A program made the position numbers and the translations under genes. The notes below the pieces were generated by a model. It worked only from the letters and a program-made list of their open reading frames with translations, did not search any database and was not told where the DNA came from. From Lactobacillus paragasseri (lineage in GTDB: Bacteria > Bacillota > Bacilli > Lactobacillales > Lactobacillaceae): DNA of 64,000 nt. The stretch is from the NCBI RefSeq assembly GCF_003584685.1, contig NZ_AP018549.1, positions 1,116,001 through 1,180,000 of the forward strand, read 5' to 3'. Positions 17,618 through 29,288 of this stretch are shown here, one piece after another (the first letter of the stretch is position 1; every line of letters starts with the position of its first letter).

Positions 17618-18350
17618 TAGTCTCAACTTTCTCTAATTCTAGGTCACCAAAGTCTCTATTTTGCTTTACTAAAATTTTATGATCACGACATAATTCTAAA
17701 ACTGCTAAAAACAAACCAATTACCTGATCAAGATCCTGAAAATTCTTAATACAGTCAAAAAAGCTAACCTTTTTTCTATGGTGAAGTTTATCCTTTAAAA
17801 ATGTCGTCATTTCTTCAATTGAAGTTTCATGAACTTCTATTTGTCCCACTTGTGGTTTTCTTAATTTAAAACGCTCCAAAACAACTTTAAAAGTATTAGC
17901 CAGCTCATCACTTGTAATTTCTCCTAAGGGAAGAGGCTCAACTTCTTTTTTAGGCGAAACAGATGGATCTTTAGCCACAGTAATTGGCATTTCTTCATCT
18001 CGTTTCTTAAAGTATTCCGCAATTCTTTGAAAAACTGAATATTGGACCAGCTGCTCAACTAGTTCAGCACGCGGGTCTTCCTGATATTGATCTTCTTCAA
18101 CAAAGTCATTTTTGGGAAGTAAATATTGCGATTTAATTCTAAGAAGAGTTGATGCCATCACAAAATACTCGCCAGCAATTTGCAAGTCTAAAGTCTGCCA
18201 GCGAGCCAAATTAGCTAAGTATTGTCCAGTAATCTTCGCAATTGGAATATCGTAAATATCTATCTTTTGTGATCTAATTAAGTTCAAAAGTAGATCTAAT
18301 GGTCCCGTAAAATTTGGAAGATCCAAAGTTAATTCATCGACATTATTCAT
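17607..18350 (-). CDS. scpA: Segregation and condensation protein A
   Basis: Kleisin subunit of the SMC complex, 247 residues. N-terminal '[24 protein letters not shown]' and '[18 protein letters not shown]' are classic ScpA motifs; the C-terminal winged helix contains 'FFDCI...[17 protein letters not shown]'. It overlaps the upstream RibT-like gene by 8 nt and scpB by 11 nt. Confidence 0.95.
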   Translation of the reverse strand: MNNVDELTLDLPNFTGPLDLLLNLIRSQKIDIYDIPIAKITGQYLANLARWQTLDLQIAGEYFVMASTLLRIKSQYLLPKNDFVEEDQYQEDPRAELVEQLVQYSVFQRIAEYFKKRDEEMPITVAKDPSVSPKKEVEPLPLGEITSDELANTFKVVLERFKLRKPQVGQIEVHETSIEEMTTFLKDKLHHRKKVSFFDCIKNFQDLDQVIGLFLAVLELCRDHKILVKQNRDFGDLELEKVETNGK

Positions 18351-18705
18351 CGGTCTTATCTTCCTTTAAATAGCTTAATAAAAAGGCCCAGTCAGGTAAA
18401 GCGGTAATCATTTTATCAGGATAAAGATGCTTTAGATCTTTCATTACCAAGCGTTTAGTTTCTGAATCACGCATTGTTGGATCAAGAGATAGATAGCGAA
18501 TAATTATAAAGTCTTTTTCTTCTTGAATGCCAATAATACCTCTTGCGTTACCCTTTTCTTTATAAATAAGAACTTCAAATTGATTAGAATCACTAGTATA
18601 TAACTTCATCTCTTCTTGTAAGTTCTTAATATTTTTAAAATCTGGAAGATAAGACAAATATCCCATTACAGTTTTTTCATAGTCTTTTTTATATTTGCTG
18701 ATCAT
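18343..18705 (-). CDS. RibT-like small GNAT protein
   Basis: A 120-residue protein that resembles RibT, a small N-acetyltransferase-fold protein encoded beside scpA in Bacillus. Visible features are an alternating beta/alpha pattern with 'NARGIIGIQEEKDFIIIRYLSLDPTMRD' and a 'DLKHLYPDKMITALPDW' end. Biochemical activity is not established. It overlaps scpA and follows xerD by 5 nt, so it is in one operon with chromosome-segregation genes. Confidence 0.72.
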   Translation of the reverse strand: MISKYKKDYEKTVMGYLSYLPDFKNIKNLQEEMKLYTSDSNQFEVLIYKEKGNARGIIGIQEEKDFIIIRYLSLDPTMRDSETKRLVMKDLKHLYPDKMITALPDWAFLLSYLKEDKTDE

Positions 18706-18710
18706 AATAT

Positions 18711-19619
18711 TTAAGCACGTGGATGTGCTTGATTATAAACCTCCAAAATATGCTTCTGCGTCAGATTAGTATAGATCTGCGTAGTTGTAATATCACTATG
18801 ACCCAAAATTTCTTGAACTACACGCAAATCTGCCCCGTTTTCAAGCAAATGAGTAGCGAAAGTATGTCTCAAAGTATGGGGAGTAACATTTTTAGTTATT
18901 CCAACCAGCTGACAATACTTTTTTATCTTCTGCCAAACAGCCTGTCTCGTTAGTTGATGACCATGATTGTTTAGAAAAATTACATCAGTAAATTGACCGC
19001 TTTTTAGTACTTGAGCATCCCTAACATCCTTTTGATACTTTTCAAGCCACGATAAAGCAACTTCAGTAATTGGTACAAGTCGTTCTTTTGAACCTTTACC
19101 AAGAACTCTAATAATTTTTAAATCGGAATGAATGTCACCAGTTCGTAAATTTATTAATTCACTCACCCGCATTCCAGTTGCGTAAAGTAACTCTAGCATC
19201 GCACGATCTCTAATTCCTAACGGCGTATTCGTATCAGGAGCCGCAAGTAATTTATCTACTTCTTCTTCGCTTAAAGCGGTTGGCAATCTTCGTTCACTTT
19301 TTGGGGAATCGATTTTTACTAATGGATCACGTTCAATTATATCCTGTCTTAAGAGCCATTGATAGAATTTTCTCAAACTAGAGATCATTCGACTAATTGA
19401 GGTTGTTGCCTTGCCCTTGTCTTTTTGCGTAGCAAGAAAAGCGTCAACAACTAAATAGTCAACTTCCCAGCTTGTTTCATTTTGATCTTGTAAATAATCT
19501 AAATATTCTTCTAAATCAGTTCGATAAGAAATAATGGTATTAGGACTTAAGCCACGTTCCACTTGACTGAAACGTAAATAATCTTCTAAATTATCCTTCA
19601 TCGTTTGTGTCTGATTCAT
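18711..19619 (-). CDS. xerD: Tyrosine recombinase XerD
   Basis: Resolves chromosome dimers at dif with XerC. The 302-residue protein has the SAM-like N-terminal DNA-binding domain and the catalytic domain with R (ATGMRVSEL), K, HTLRHTFATHLL, H (LGHSDITTTQIYTNL) and nucleophile Y. Its start lies inside the end of the cvfB frame (overlap 29 nt with the first ATG, 11 nt with the ATG at 19601); neither has a strong ribosome binding site, so the exact start is uncertain. Confidence 0.93.
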   Translation of the reverse strand: MNQTQTMKDNLEDYLRFSQVERGLSPNTIISYRTDLEEYLDYLQDQNETSWEVDYLVVDAFLATQKDKGKATTSISRMISSLRKFYQWLLRQDIIERDPLVKIDSPKSERRLPTALSEEEVDKLLAAPDTNTPLGIRDRAMLELLYATGMRVSELINLRTGDIHSDLKIIRVLGKGSKERLVPITEVALSWLEKYQKDVRDAQVLKSGQFTDVIFLNNHGHQLTRQAVWQKIKKYCQLVGITKNVTPHTLRHTFATHLLENGADLRVVQEILGHSDITTTQIYTNLTQKHILEVYNQAHPRA

Positions 19620-20484
19620 CTTTTTCTACCAAGCTAATTGTTCCTGCATCTTTATCTTCAGTAATTAATCTATTTTTTAATAAATGACCTAAAGCGCGTT
19701 TAAAGGCTGACTTAGAGATACCAAAGTGATTCTTAATTTCTTGAGCATCGCTTTTATCATAAAAAGGTAAGGTCTTAGTTGCTTCACGGCGTAAACTTAC
19801 TAAAATCATTTGAGCATCATCATCAATCTCCTCAAAGCCTCGAGGAAGAACGCTCAAATTCAATCTACCATATTGACTAACCCCGATTACGCGTGCCTTA
19901 ATTTTTTGCCCTAGACGCAAGGGACGGAACATTTCAGACTTATGGACAAAGGCTAAGTAATATTGATCAGTAATTACAAAAGATCCAACTTCATAGTTAC
20001 GGTACACAGTACCAGACATATTTTTGTTTTCCAAATGCGCAGGAAAATTGGCAGCTAACTGTTCAAAAACATCTTCTTCTGCCATCTTAGCCCAAATACG
20101 TTCCTTATCATCGGTTTCAAGGCGTACCAACAAGCGATCATCTTTCTTTGGCCATTGATCTTTTTCAAGTGGAAGATCATCTAAAGAAACAACAACGTCT
20201 TTATCATTTAATCCGATATCTAAAAATACACCCAAATCACGGCGCACTTCAGTTACTGTAGCCCAACCATACTGATCTTTTTGAGCAAAAGGATAAAATT
20301 GCGTCATTTCCTTCTTTTTATCTTTATTTTCATAGATAAAGCCCTGTACTTCGTCACCTAAATGGATTGGCTCATCTTGTGTAACTTCTATTTTCTTTAA
20401 TTCAAAAGTTACGCCATCAACCTGTACATAAAAAGCAGTTTGATTTTCATCAGTAACTTTTCCTTTTCTTATTTCACCTAACAT
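19591..20484 (-). CDS. CvfB-type S1 RNA-binding protein
   Basis: A 297-residue protein with several S1-like beta-barrels (for example 'GWATVTEVRRDLGVFLDIGLNDKDVVVSLDDLPL') and a C-terminal winged helix ('HFGISKSAFKRALGHLLKNRLI'). This is the CvfB/YitL architecture; CvfB of Staphylococcus binds RNA and affects virulence-gene expression. It overlaps xerD at its end. Confidence 0.87.
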   Translation of the reverse strand: MLGEIRKGKVTDENQTAFYVQVDGVTFELKKIEVTQDEPIHLGDEVQGFIYENKDKKKEMTQFYPFAQKDQYGWATVTEVRRDLGVFLDIGLNDKDVVVSLDDLPLEKDQWPKKDDRLLVRLETDDKERIWAKMAEEDVFEQLAANFPAHLENKNMSGTVYRNYEVGSFVITDQYYLAFVHKSEMFRPLRLGQKIKARVIGVSQYGRLNLSVLPRGFEEIDDDAQMILVSLRREATKTLPFYDKSDAQEIKNHFGISKSAFKRALGHLLKNRLITEDKDAGTISLVEKDESDTNDEG

Positions 20485-20544
20485 ATCAGCGCCTCAATCC
20501 TTCTAATTTGTCTGTCACCTATATAGTATAAGGAAAAAAAGACA

Positions 20545-20580
20545 AAAATAAAATAGCCAGCTTTCGCTGACTATTTTAAT
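20545..20580 (-). terminator. Terminator of pyk
   Basis: AAAATAG(C)CAGC-TTTC-GCTG(A)CTATTTT stem with a T-rich tail on the minus strand. Confidence 0.8.
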
Positions 20581-20597
20581 AAGCTAATTAATTTAGA

Positions 20598-22367
20598 TTA
20601 AAGGTTAGTTGCTTCACCTTGGTAAACAGCACCACGACGAGCATCAACGGTAATCTTAGAACCATCCTTGATCTTTTCAACTGCATCAGTAGCACCAACA
20701 ACAACTGGGATACCAAGTGAAAGACCAACAACAGCTGCGTGGCTAGTTAAACCTGAAGCTTCAACTACCATACCTGAAGCCTTCTTGATTGCTGGTAAGT
20801 AATCCTTATCAGTAGTCTTAGCAACTAAGATGTCACCATCTTGAACTTTGCTGTTTGCTTCTTCAGCAGAAGTTGCAACTACAGCTTTACCAATAACTGA
20901 TTGTTCACCAACACCTAAGCCTTTAACAAGTTGGGTACCGATCAATTGTAACTTCATCAAGTTAGTAGTACCAGTTTCACCCAAAGGAACACCAGCAACG
21001 ATAATTACCAAGTCGCAGTCTTTTGCAAGACCAGTTTCTTTAGCAAGTTCTGCTGCCTTGTCAAACATTTCTTCAGTAGTCTTAGGCTTTTCAACCAACA
21101 TTGGCTTTACACCCCAAACAACACCTAATGAGTGTTCGATCTTTTCGTCGAAAGTCATAGCAATGATATCAGCGTTTGGACGGTACTTAGAAATCATACG
21201 TGCAGTGTAACCAGATTCAGTTGCTGCAATAATAGTCTTAACGCCCAATTCTTCAGCAGTTCTAACAACTGATTCACCAATAGCTTCAGTAACGTTTGAA
21301 CCCTTGTATTCTTCAAATCTTTGAAGAGCTAACTTGTTACGCTTAGCAAGTTGCTTTTCAGTACGCATGTCAATTTCAGCCATAGCCTTAACAGCTTTAA
21401 CTGGGTAAAGACCATTAGCAGATTCACCTGAAAGCATAGTTGCGTCAGTACCATCAAGAACAGCGTTAGCAACGTCAGTAACTTCGGCACGAGTTGGACG
21501 TGGGTTTTCTTGCATTGAGTCAAGCATTTGAGTAGCAGTAATAACTGGCTTACCTAATGCGTTACATCTTCTGATTAATTCCTTTTGTACGAATGGAACA
21601 TTGATAAATGGAATTTCAACACCCATGTCACCACGAGCAACCATTAAACCATCAGAAACCTTTAAGATTTCATCGATGTTATCAATACCTTCTTGTGATT
21701 CAATCTTAGGGAAGATCTTTACGTATTCACAGTGTGCTTCTTCAAGCAATTGACGAATGTCAAGAACATCTTGTGCTTTACGAACAAATGAAGCAAAGAT
21801 GAAGTTGATACCTTCCTTTAAACCGAACTTAATATCGTTAGTATCTTTTTCAGTGATACCTGGGAGGCGAATTTCAACACCAGGAGCGTTAACACCCTTC
21901 TTAGAACCAATTAAACCAGTGTTTTGAGCTTCACAAACTAATTCTCTCTTAGTGTCATCTTTTTCCTTAATCAAAAGGTCAACTAAACCATCATCGATTA
22001 ATACGTGACCACCAACGTGAGTATCATCGTAAAGTCCATCGTAGGTAACGTGGATCATGTCCTTGTTACCCTTCTTAGTGTCATCCATAGAAATACGGAT
22101 AGTGTCACCAGTGTTAATAGTGAACTTGCCGCCTTCTTGTTCAGTAGTTCTAATTTCGGCACCCTTAGTATCAAGAGCAATGCCAAGAAGTTTACCAGTC
22201 TTCTTTTCAATCTCACGAACCATGTTCATACGTGCACGGTGTTCTTCGTGGTCACCGTGTGAGAAGTTGAAGCGGAATACGTTTGCACCTGCTTCAGCTA
22301 ATTTAGTAATAGTCTCAACATCGTTTGAGGCTGGCCCTAAAGTACTAACAATTTTAGTTTTCTTCAT
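20598..22367 (-). CDS. pyk: Pyruvate kinase
   Basis: Last ATP-forming step of glycolysis. The 589-residue enzyme begins MKKTKIVSTLGPAS, has the active-site signature around 'KIFPKIESQEGIDNIDEI' and 'MVARGDMGVEIPF', and carries the extra C-terminal PEP-utiliser-like domain (TSHAAVVGLSLGIPVVVGA, ~540-560) typical of Bacillus and Lactobacillus enzymes. It lies 34 nt after pfkA, the normal glycolytic pair. Confidence 0.97.
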   Translation of the reverse strand: MKKTKIVSTLGPASNDVETITKLAEAGANVFRFNFSHGDHEEHRARMNMVREIEKKTGKLLGIALDTKGAEIRTTEQEGGKFTINTGDTIRISMDDTKKGNKDMIHVTYDGLYDDTHVGGHVLIDDGLVDLLIKEKDDTKRELVCEAQNTGLIGSKKGVNAPGVEIRLPGITEKDTNDIKFGLKEGINFIFASFVRKAQDVLDIRQLLEEAHCEYVKIFPKIESQEGIDNIDEILKVSDGLMVARGDMGVEIPFINVPFVQKELIRRCNALGKPVITATQMLDSMQENPRPTRAEVTDVANAVLDGTDATMLSGESANGLYPVKAVKAMAEIDMRTEKQLAKRNKLALQRFEEYKGSNVTEAIGESVVRTAEELGVKTIIAATESGYTARMISKYRPNADIIAMTFDEKIEHSLGVVWGVKPMLVEKPKTTEEMFDKAAELAKETGLAKDCDLVIIVAGVPLGETGTTNLMKLQLIGTQLVKGLGVGEQSVIGKAVVATSAEEANSKVQDGDILVAKTTDKDYLPAIKKASGMVVEASGLTSHAAVVGLSLGIPVVVGATDAVEKIKDGSKITVDARRGAVYQGEATNL

Positions 22368-22401
22368 CTTGAAAAAATCTCCTATAATACAAAATCAAAA
22401 A

Positions 22402-23606
<1,205 letters not shown>

Positions 23607-26600
23607 TTTGCGTCTTCACCTGCAATAAATATATTTCGCCAATCTTTAAGTTTTCTCCTACTTTCTCCCATACCTGAGGAAAGATCGTAAAATCTTTATC
23701 GCCACTACTATCGCTAAAGACCGCGAAAGCCATATTATCACCTTTTTTAGTGGTGATTTGCTTTATCTTCATTAATTTGCCAACTGCAATCCCCTGTTCA
23801 TTGTTTTCAAAAGCCTGCAATCTTTTTGCGTTATACTTTCTAGCATATTTTTGAACAGCAATGATTGGGTTAATTCCAGTACTAAAGCCCATTGCTTCTA
23901 CTTCCATCGCTGATTTTTCAGCAGCAGTTGGCATTTTTTCTTCTTCGATTTTGGGCTCCAAAGTTTCAAATAAAGATAAATTTGAACCTGCCATCTTTAC
24001 ACTTTCAACTAGGTCTTTATTTATTTTTAAAAGTTCATTTCGATTTGGAGCTAGTCGATCAAAAGCACCTGCTTTAATTAAATTTGCAATAGCATCAGCA
24101 CTCAACAAATTATTATCAATCTTCCACAAGAAATCAGTCATTGACTTAATCGGACGCTTAATTTCTAATATTTGTTTCAGCAAATCACTTCTTAATCCGC
24201 GAACTGCCTTCAAGCCAACTAAAATTTTGCCGTTTTCAAGCGAAAAATCCGCCTTACTGTTCTCAATATCTGGTGGCAAAGTCTTAATTCCAGCTTCTTG
24301 TGCTTGCATCAAGTATTGAGCGATCTTATTACGATTGCCAATATTACTGTTCAAAAGAGAAAGATAAAAAGCGCCAGGATAATGAACCTTAAAATAGGCC
24401 AGCCAAAAGGCGATTTTACTATATGCAACTGCATGCGAACGGTTAAATCCATAATTAGCAAACTGAGCAATATAATCATAAACCTGCTCTGCTATCTCTT
24501 TTCGTCTGCCAAGTTTTACAGCGCCTTGAATAAACTTCTCTCGTTCTTTTTGGATCACATCAGCGTTTTTCTTAGACATAGCTCGCCTTAAAAGATCGGC
24601 TTCACCTAAAGAAAAACCAGCTAAAACTTGAGCCGTCTGCATAACTTGCTCTTGATAAACTAAAACGCCATAAGTTGGTCCTAAGATTTTTTTTAAGCTA
24701 GGATCAGGATATTGAACTTTTTCCTTGCCATGTTTTCTATTAATGAAATGACCAATATTATTCATTGGACCTGGGCGATATAAAGCATTTACAGCGACAA
24801 TGTCTTCAAAACTGTCAGGATGAAGCTGCTCTAAAACGCGCTTAATTCCATCGGATTCAAATTGGAAGACGGCATCTGTGTCACCACGCTGAAATAAAGC
24901 AAGCGTTTCTTGATCATTTAACGGAATCTGATTAGGATCAATTTCAACTCCTTCTAACTTTAACGCTGAAATAATGTTGCCTAAAATAGTTAAGTTTCTT
25001 AAGCCTAAAAAGTCAATTTTCAATAATCCTAAGGACTCAACGTTTAATTTGGTTTGCTGCGTTACAGGTATTCCTAAAGGTCCCGCCTGTAAGCCCACAA
25101 TCTCTGCTAATGAATCATCAGTGATTACTAAACCAGCTGCATGAATTGAATAATGACGCGGCAAATTTTCTAAATGCTCAGCAGTCGCAAATAGAATTTT
25201 ACTAAAAGCATTTGTATTAACTAAAAGCTGTAACTCTTTTGATTTTTGATATGCTTCTGCTAAAGTGATTTTTCCTTTTGCATGCGGGATTGCATCTAAC
25301 CAGCGATAGGTTTCAACTTTATTTAGTCCAAAAACACGACAAACATCTTTTAGAACTTGCTTAGCAGCCAAAGTACCAAAGGTTAAAATTTGGGCGGCGT
25401 GATTCATTCCATATTTTTCAAACATATATTTTATTACTTCATCACGTCGATTATCTGGAATATCTAAGTCAATATCTGGCATTTGTTGACGAGCGGGATT
25501 TAAGAAACGTTCAAATAACAAATTATATTCAAGTGGATCGACTTCAGTAATTCTTAAAGCATATGAAACAAGTGAGCCAGCAGCTGAGCCTCGTCCAGGT
25601 CCAGTTGTAATGTGAACACTATGGGCAAAGTTCATCACATCCCACACAATAAGAAAATAATCATCAAATCCCATCTCATTGATTACTTTTAGTTCATAAT
25701 CTAATCTTGCTTGGTATTTTTCCGGAATCCTTCCTTTAAATCTTTTAGCAAGTCCATTTTGTGCTAATGAATGCAAATATTCTTTTGATGTTGGAAACTT
25801 ATTTTGTTTGAACTTTGGCAATTGAGGATCTTGAAACGTAATCTGAGCACTGCAAATTTGACCTATTTTTTCAGCGTTTTCTAAAGCATCTTCAATCCCA
25901 AATTTTCGATAATTAACCTGCAATTCTTCGCTATTTTTTAAGTAATGCGAACCAGCTTGCTTAGCTAATTGCTCCACATTTTCTAAATGGGTGTTACTCT
26001 TAATAGCTTGCAGAGTTCTTCTTAAAAATTGTTCGTTACGATTAAGATATTGTCCGTCTTCAACCGCAGTTAACAATAACTCAAATTGCGTTGCTAATGA
26101 ACGAAGATAATTTATATATTCTTGCTGTCCTTGATCAGCATAAACGCCTAAATAAATTGATGAAGATGTAGGAACAGAATCTTTCAGTGTACGGATATAA
26201 TTAGCTCCCATTTTAGGATTGTTAGCTTGCAGCATCTTTAGTTCGCTATGTATGTTACTAGGCGTAATTATAACTAAGTGACCGAGATATTTTTTTAATT
26301 CTTCAAGCTCTAAAACATTTTCTTTTTCACCATTTTCGGTTAAAAGATTGACCGCACTTGATAAACGCAAAATATTTTTATATCCTTGATCGTCTTTAGC
26401 AATGACAATTAAATCATACTTATTTGCCTGGTCAACCAAGCCGTTGATTCTTAACTGCATCCCTAATAAAGGCTTAATTCCAGTTTCTTTTGCAGCTTTA
26501 TAAAAATTAACTAAGCCATAGGTAATATTTACATCCGTCAAGGCGAGTGCAGAATAACCTTTTTTCTTTGCGTTTTCAGCTAAATCTTTAACTTTAGTTG

Positions 26601-26754
26601 GACTCTCCAGTAATGTAAAACTACTAAGGTTTTGCAGACTCACTGCTCCCATATGCTCACCCTTTCTAATAATTTAAGTATAGCAAATTCTCTCTTCTTG
26701 GCTTGCGTAAAACTCTTTTTTTTGCTAAGATACCTAGCGAAAGAAGGAGAAATT

Positions 26755-26955
26755 ATGCGCTATATTATTACTATGGTTTGGTCATGCATTTTTTGCGAAG
26801 TTATCGGTTTTATCGCTGCATCTTTAACTCAGATGCAATTTAATCCTATGCAATCTTTGATTATTGGCGCAGTCTTTGGCTTGCTATTCGCAATTATTAT
26901 TCCCGCCATTACTGCCAAGAGTTACAAAGACAAGAGTAAGTACAACAAACTTTAA
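26755..26955 (+). CDS. DUF2929 (YjzD-like) small membrane protein
   Basis: 66 residues with two membrane helices separated by a short loop (YIITMVWSCIFCEVIGFIA... and SLIIGAVFGLLFAIIIPAI) and a basic C-terminus, the layout of YjzD/DUF2929. The frame is open further upstream, but the ATG at 26755 has AGAAGGAG at ideal spacing. It diverges from dnaE. Function unknown. Confidence 0.78.
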   Translation: MRYIITMVWSCIFCEVIGFIAASLTQMQFNPMQSLIIGAVFGLLFAIIIPAITAKSYKDKSKYNKL

Positions 26956-26975
26956 TTGAACTAAATTTGAATATT

Positions 26976-27010
26976 TTAAAAAGCTGTTTCGTAATGAAAC
27001 AGCTTTTTTA
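26976..27010. terminator. Bidirectional terminator, YjzD-like gene / nucleotidase
   Basis: AAAAAGCTGTTTC-GTAAT-GAAACAGCTTTTT, a perfect stem with T tails on both strands. Confidence 0.92.
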
Positions 27011-27019
27011 GTACCTTAA

Positions 27020-28585
27020 TTAATAAAATTTGTAGTTTTTAGCAGTATCTACCTTAATATCACCATGAGTTAGGTATTCGCTAAACATTTGAACGTAGTC
27101 CTGATCAAAGATCTTTTCAATCTTATCCATGCTGTAAGCTGGATAAAATCCTCCGCCTAAAGCACGATAATTATTGACAGCTAACTTGTATACCTTATCA
27201 TCTTCAAGATCTTTCCCATTTAAGGTTACTTTAGTCAATCGATGACCAACTGGTCTTGAAAGATCAGCTTCATATTTTACTGGGTAGAAAAGATCAAAAT
27301 GATAAAGCATTGGCTTAGGTGTAATCCAACGATCAATAAATTTGATTTTACCGTCTTTATCTTTTTCTAAGAATCCAGCTGAATATTCAATAATTTCTTT
27401 TAATTCTTTTCCAGTCAACTTAACAATGCAGAGTTGATTTGCATATGGATAGTTTAATAATACTTCGCGCATTGTTACATTCTTTGAAAAGCCATGGGCA
27501 GATTCAGACATAATTGCTGTTGCTGAAACATCTGCTCCAGTAAACCAAAGTTGCATTTGTTGAATAAGATTGATAAAAGGTGCTCCCTCAATTCTGCCCT
27601 TGATAGCGTCATCAATTGGTGCAGGTTCAGATAAATGCGCAATAGGTTGATCTAGCCATTTTTGTGTTTCTTCATCAAGACTCTTAATGATCTTTTCAAT
27701 TGCTGGATCTGGTGCATAATCTTTACTATCAATCAATTCGGTAGTCATCTCATTGATTTTAACTTTACCATTCGTGTCTTTATCAAAATCAATGATCACT
27801 TTACCTACTGCTTCTCCGCGGTAGCCTGGCTGAACAATGGCCGTGTTACGAGTAACTAAGTTCAAGCGGCGATGTTGGTGTCCAGTTAAAAAGACATCAA
27901 TTTCCGGGATTTCAGTTAAAATCTTATAGCCCTCATTTTCGCCTGTATGAGGCTCAGTTGCTTTACCAGTCAATGGATCACTTTCAAAACCACCGTGATA
28001 TAGAGCACAAAGAATATCTACTTGTGGACGCAATTTTTTAGCTAATTTAGCAAGTACTTCATAACCAGAAACAAACTTTAAGCCTTTAATATGATCCTCT
28101 GACTCCCAGTGAGAGATATACTGAGTAGTAATTCCCATAATACCTATCTTTAGACCAGCTTTTTCAACAATTGTATATTCTTTTCCAAAGAAAGGTACAT
28201 TAGTATCTGCATCTAAAACATTATCATTGATAAATGGAGCACGATTGTTATCAACATAGTACGATAAATAATCCAAACCATAATTAAAGTCATGGTTACC
28301 TAATGCACGCGCATCATATCCCACTTCATTATAAGCTTCAGTAAATTTACGCAATCCTTCGTCTTCAGGCAACTTTTGAGTATAGCTAGCTAAGGGTGAA
28401 CCTTGTAGACAATCTCCGCTATCAGTAACTAGGACATTGTCTGCACCATATTTTTCTTTTTCACTTTTAACCACGCTACTTACGCGACTAAGAGAAATTG
28501 GAGCATCATAGTTGTCTTTATTTTGATAATCAGTTGGCATCAAAAAGCCATGCGTATCACTTGAGTGTAATATAACTAATTTCAT
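27020..28585 (-). CDS. 5'-nucleotidase/metallophosphoesterase, UshA family
   Basis: 521 residues. The N-terminal two-metal phosphoesterase shows SSDTHG, GDCLQG, GNHDFNYG and GHQHRR; the C-terminal 5'-nucleotidase domain shows 'YPYANQLCIVKLTGKELKEIIEYSAG'. No signal peptide or wall anchor is present, so a cytoplasmic YunD-like enzyme acting on nucleotides or related phosphoesters is inferred. Exact substrate is not readable. Confidence 0.9.
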   Translation of the reverse strand: MKLVILHSSDTHGFLMPTDYQNKDNYDAPISLSRVSSVVKSEKEKYGADNVLVTDSGDCLQGSPLASYTQKLPEDEGLRKFTEAYNEVGYDARALGNHDFNYGLDYLSYYVDNNRAPFINDNVLDADTNVPFFGKEYTIVEKAGLKIGIMGITTQYISHWESEDHIKGLKFVSGYEVLAKLAKKLRPQVDILCALYHGGFESDPLTGKATEPHTGENEGYKILTEIPEIDVFLTGHQHRRLNLVTRNTAIVQPGYRGEAVGKVIIDFDKDTNGKVKINEMTTELIDSKDYAPDPAIEKIIKSLDEETQKWLDQPIAHLSEPAPIDDAIKGRIEGAPFINLIQQMQLWFTGADVSATAIMSESAHGFSKNVTMREVLLNYPYANQLCIVKLTGKELKEIIEYSAGFLEKDKDGKIKFIDRWITPKPMLYHFDLFYPVKYEADLSRPVGHRLTKVTLNGKDLEDDKVYKLAVNNYRALGGGFYPAYSMDKIEKIFDQDYVQMFSEYLTHGDIKVDTAKNYKFY

Positions 28586-28616
28586 TAATACCTATTCCTT
28601 TAATCAAACATTACAT

Positions 28617-28643
28617 AAAAAAAGACACCCCACGGTGTCTTTA
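28617..28643 (-). terminator. Terminator of rpmF
   Basis: AAAGACACC-CCAC-GGTGTCTTT just before the rpmF stop on the minus strand, followed by an A/T-rich run. Confidence 0.82.
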
Positions 28644-28644
28644 A

Positions 28645-28836
28645 TTAATCGTTATTTTGTTGCTTTTTTTCGTTAGCAACTTGACGGCCTTTGTAAAAGC
28701 CCTTTGGTGAAACGCGGTGGCTTAAACGGTATTCACCAGTAGTAGCATCGTAATGCATTGCTGGTGTGGTTAATTTAATATGACCACGACGTGAACGTTT
28801 CTTTTGCTTAGAAGTTTTTCTTGCAGGAACTGCCAT
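28645..28836 (-). CDS. rpmF: 50S ribosomal protein L32
   Basis: 63 residues starting [19 protein letters not shown], the invariant L32 N-terminus. No zinc-ribbon CxxC pairs are visible, so this is the cysteine-free form. Its C-terminal tail ([10 protein letters not shown]) is polar. Monocistronic with GGAGATC before the ATG. Confidence 0.96.
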   Translation of the reverse strand: MAVPARKTSKQKKRSRRGHIKLTTPAMHYDATTGEYRLSHRVSPKGFYKGRQVANEKKQQNND

Positions 28837-28952
28837 TAGTTAGATCTCCTTTTTTATAGAATTGAGACTTGCGAACCTTTAAATAAACAAATTCACTAAA
28901 TACTCACGTATTTCAATAATACAATCTAAGAGCTGATAAATCAAGTCCAATC

Positions 28953-29279
28953 TTATTTTGTAGCTTCAGAATTGTTAACTTTCTTTAATTCAGCAATCTG
29001 TTTATCTTTAGATTCAATTTCACTCTGGTATTTATTATCTAATTCTTTCTTCTGTTTTGCTAGTGCTTTTTTTACATCAGGAGAAACTTTTTCTCCTTTT
29101 CCAATTAGAAGTGAAACTAAAGCACCTAGTAAAAGCATAATAACTAAAACAATTATCAACGGCATTTTAGGTTGGAAAAAGCCAAAATTAATTGCCACTG
29201 GTTCAGTATTTAAACAGGCGAAAATTACAAGCACTAAAACAATTATTAGCCCAATTACTAAATTTCTTTGCTTATTCAT
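28953..29279 (-). CDS. LapA domain membrane protein
   Basis: 108 residues with two N-terminal membrane helices (LVIGLIIVLVLVIFACL; PLIIVLVIMLLLGALVSLLIG) separated by 'NTEPVAINFGFFQPKM', the DUF1049/LapA pattern, and a charged coiled-coil tail. The role in this family is linked to envelope assembly but is poorly defined. It follows the SDR gene by 9 nt. Confidence 0.8.
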   Translation of the reverse strand: MNKQRNLVIGLIIVLVLVIFACLNTEPVAINFGFFQPKMPLIIVLVIMLLLGALVSLLIGKGEKVSPDVKKALAKQKKELDNKYQSEIESKDKQIAELKKVNNSEATK

Positions 29280-29288
29280 TATTATCTC

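Noticed and set aside
20848-21210. 120-codon plus-strand frame over pyk
   Set aside because: Mirror of highly biased codons in pyruvate kinase; not protein-like.
23861-24319. 152-codon plus-strand frame over dnaE
   Set aside because: Antisense shadow with no start signal; dnaE is certain on the other strand.
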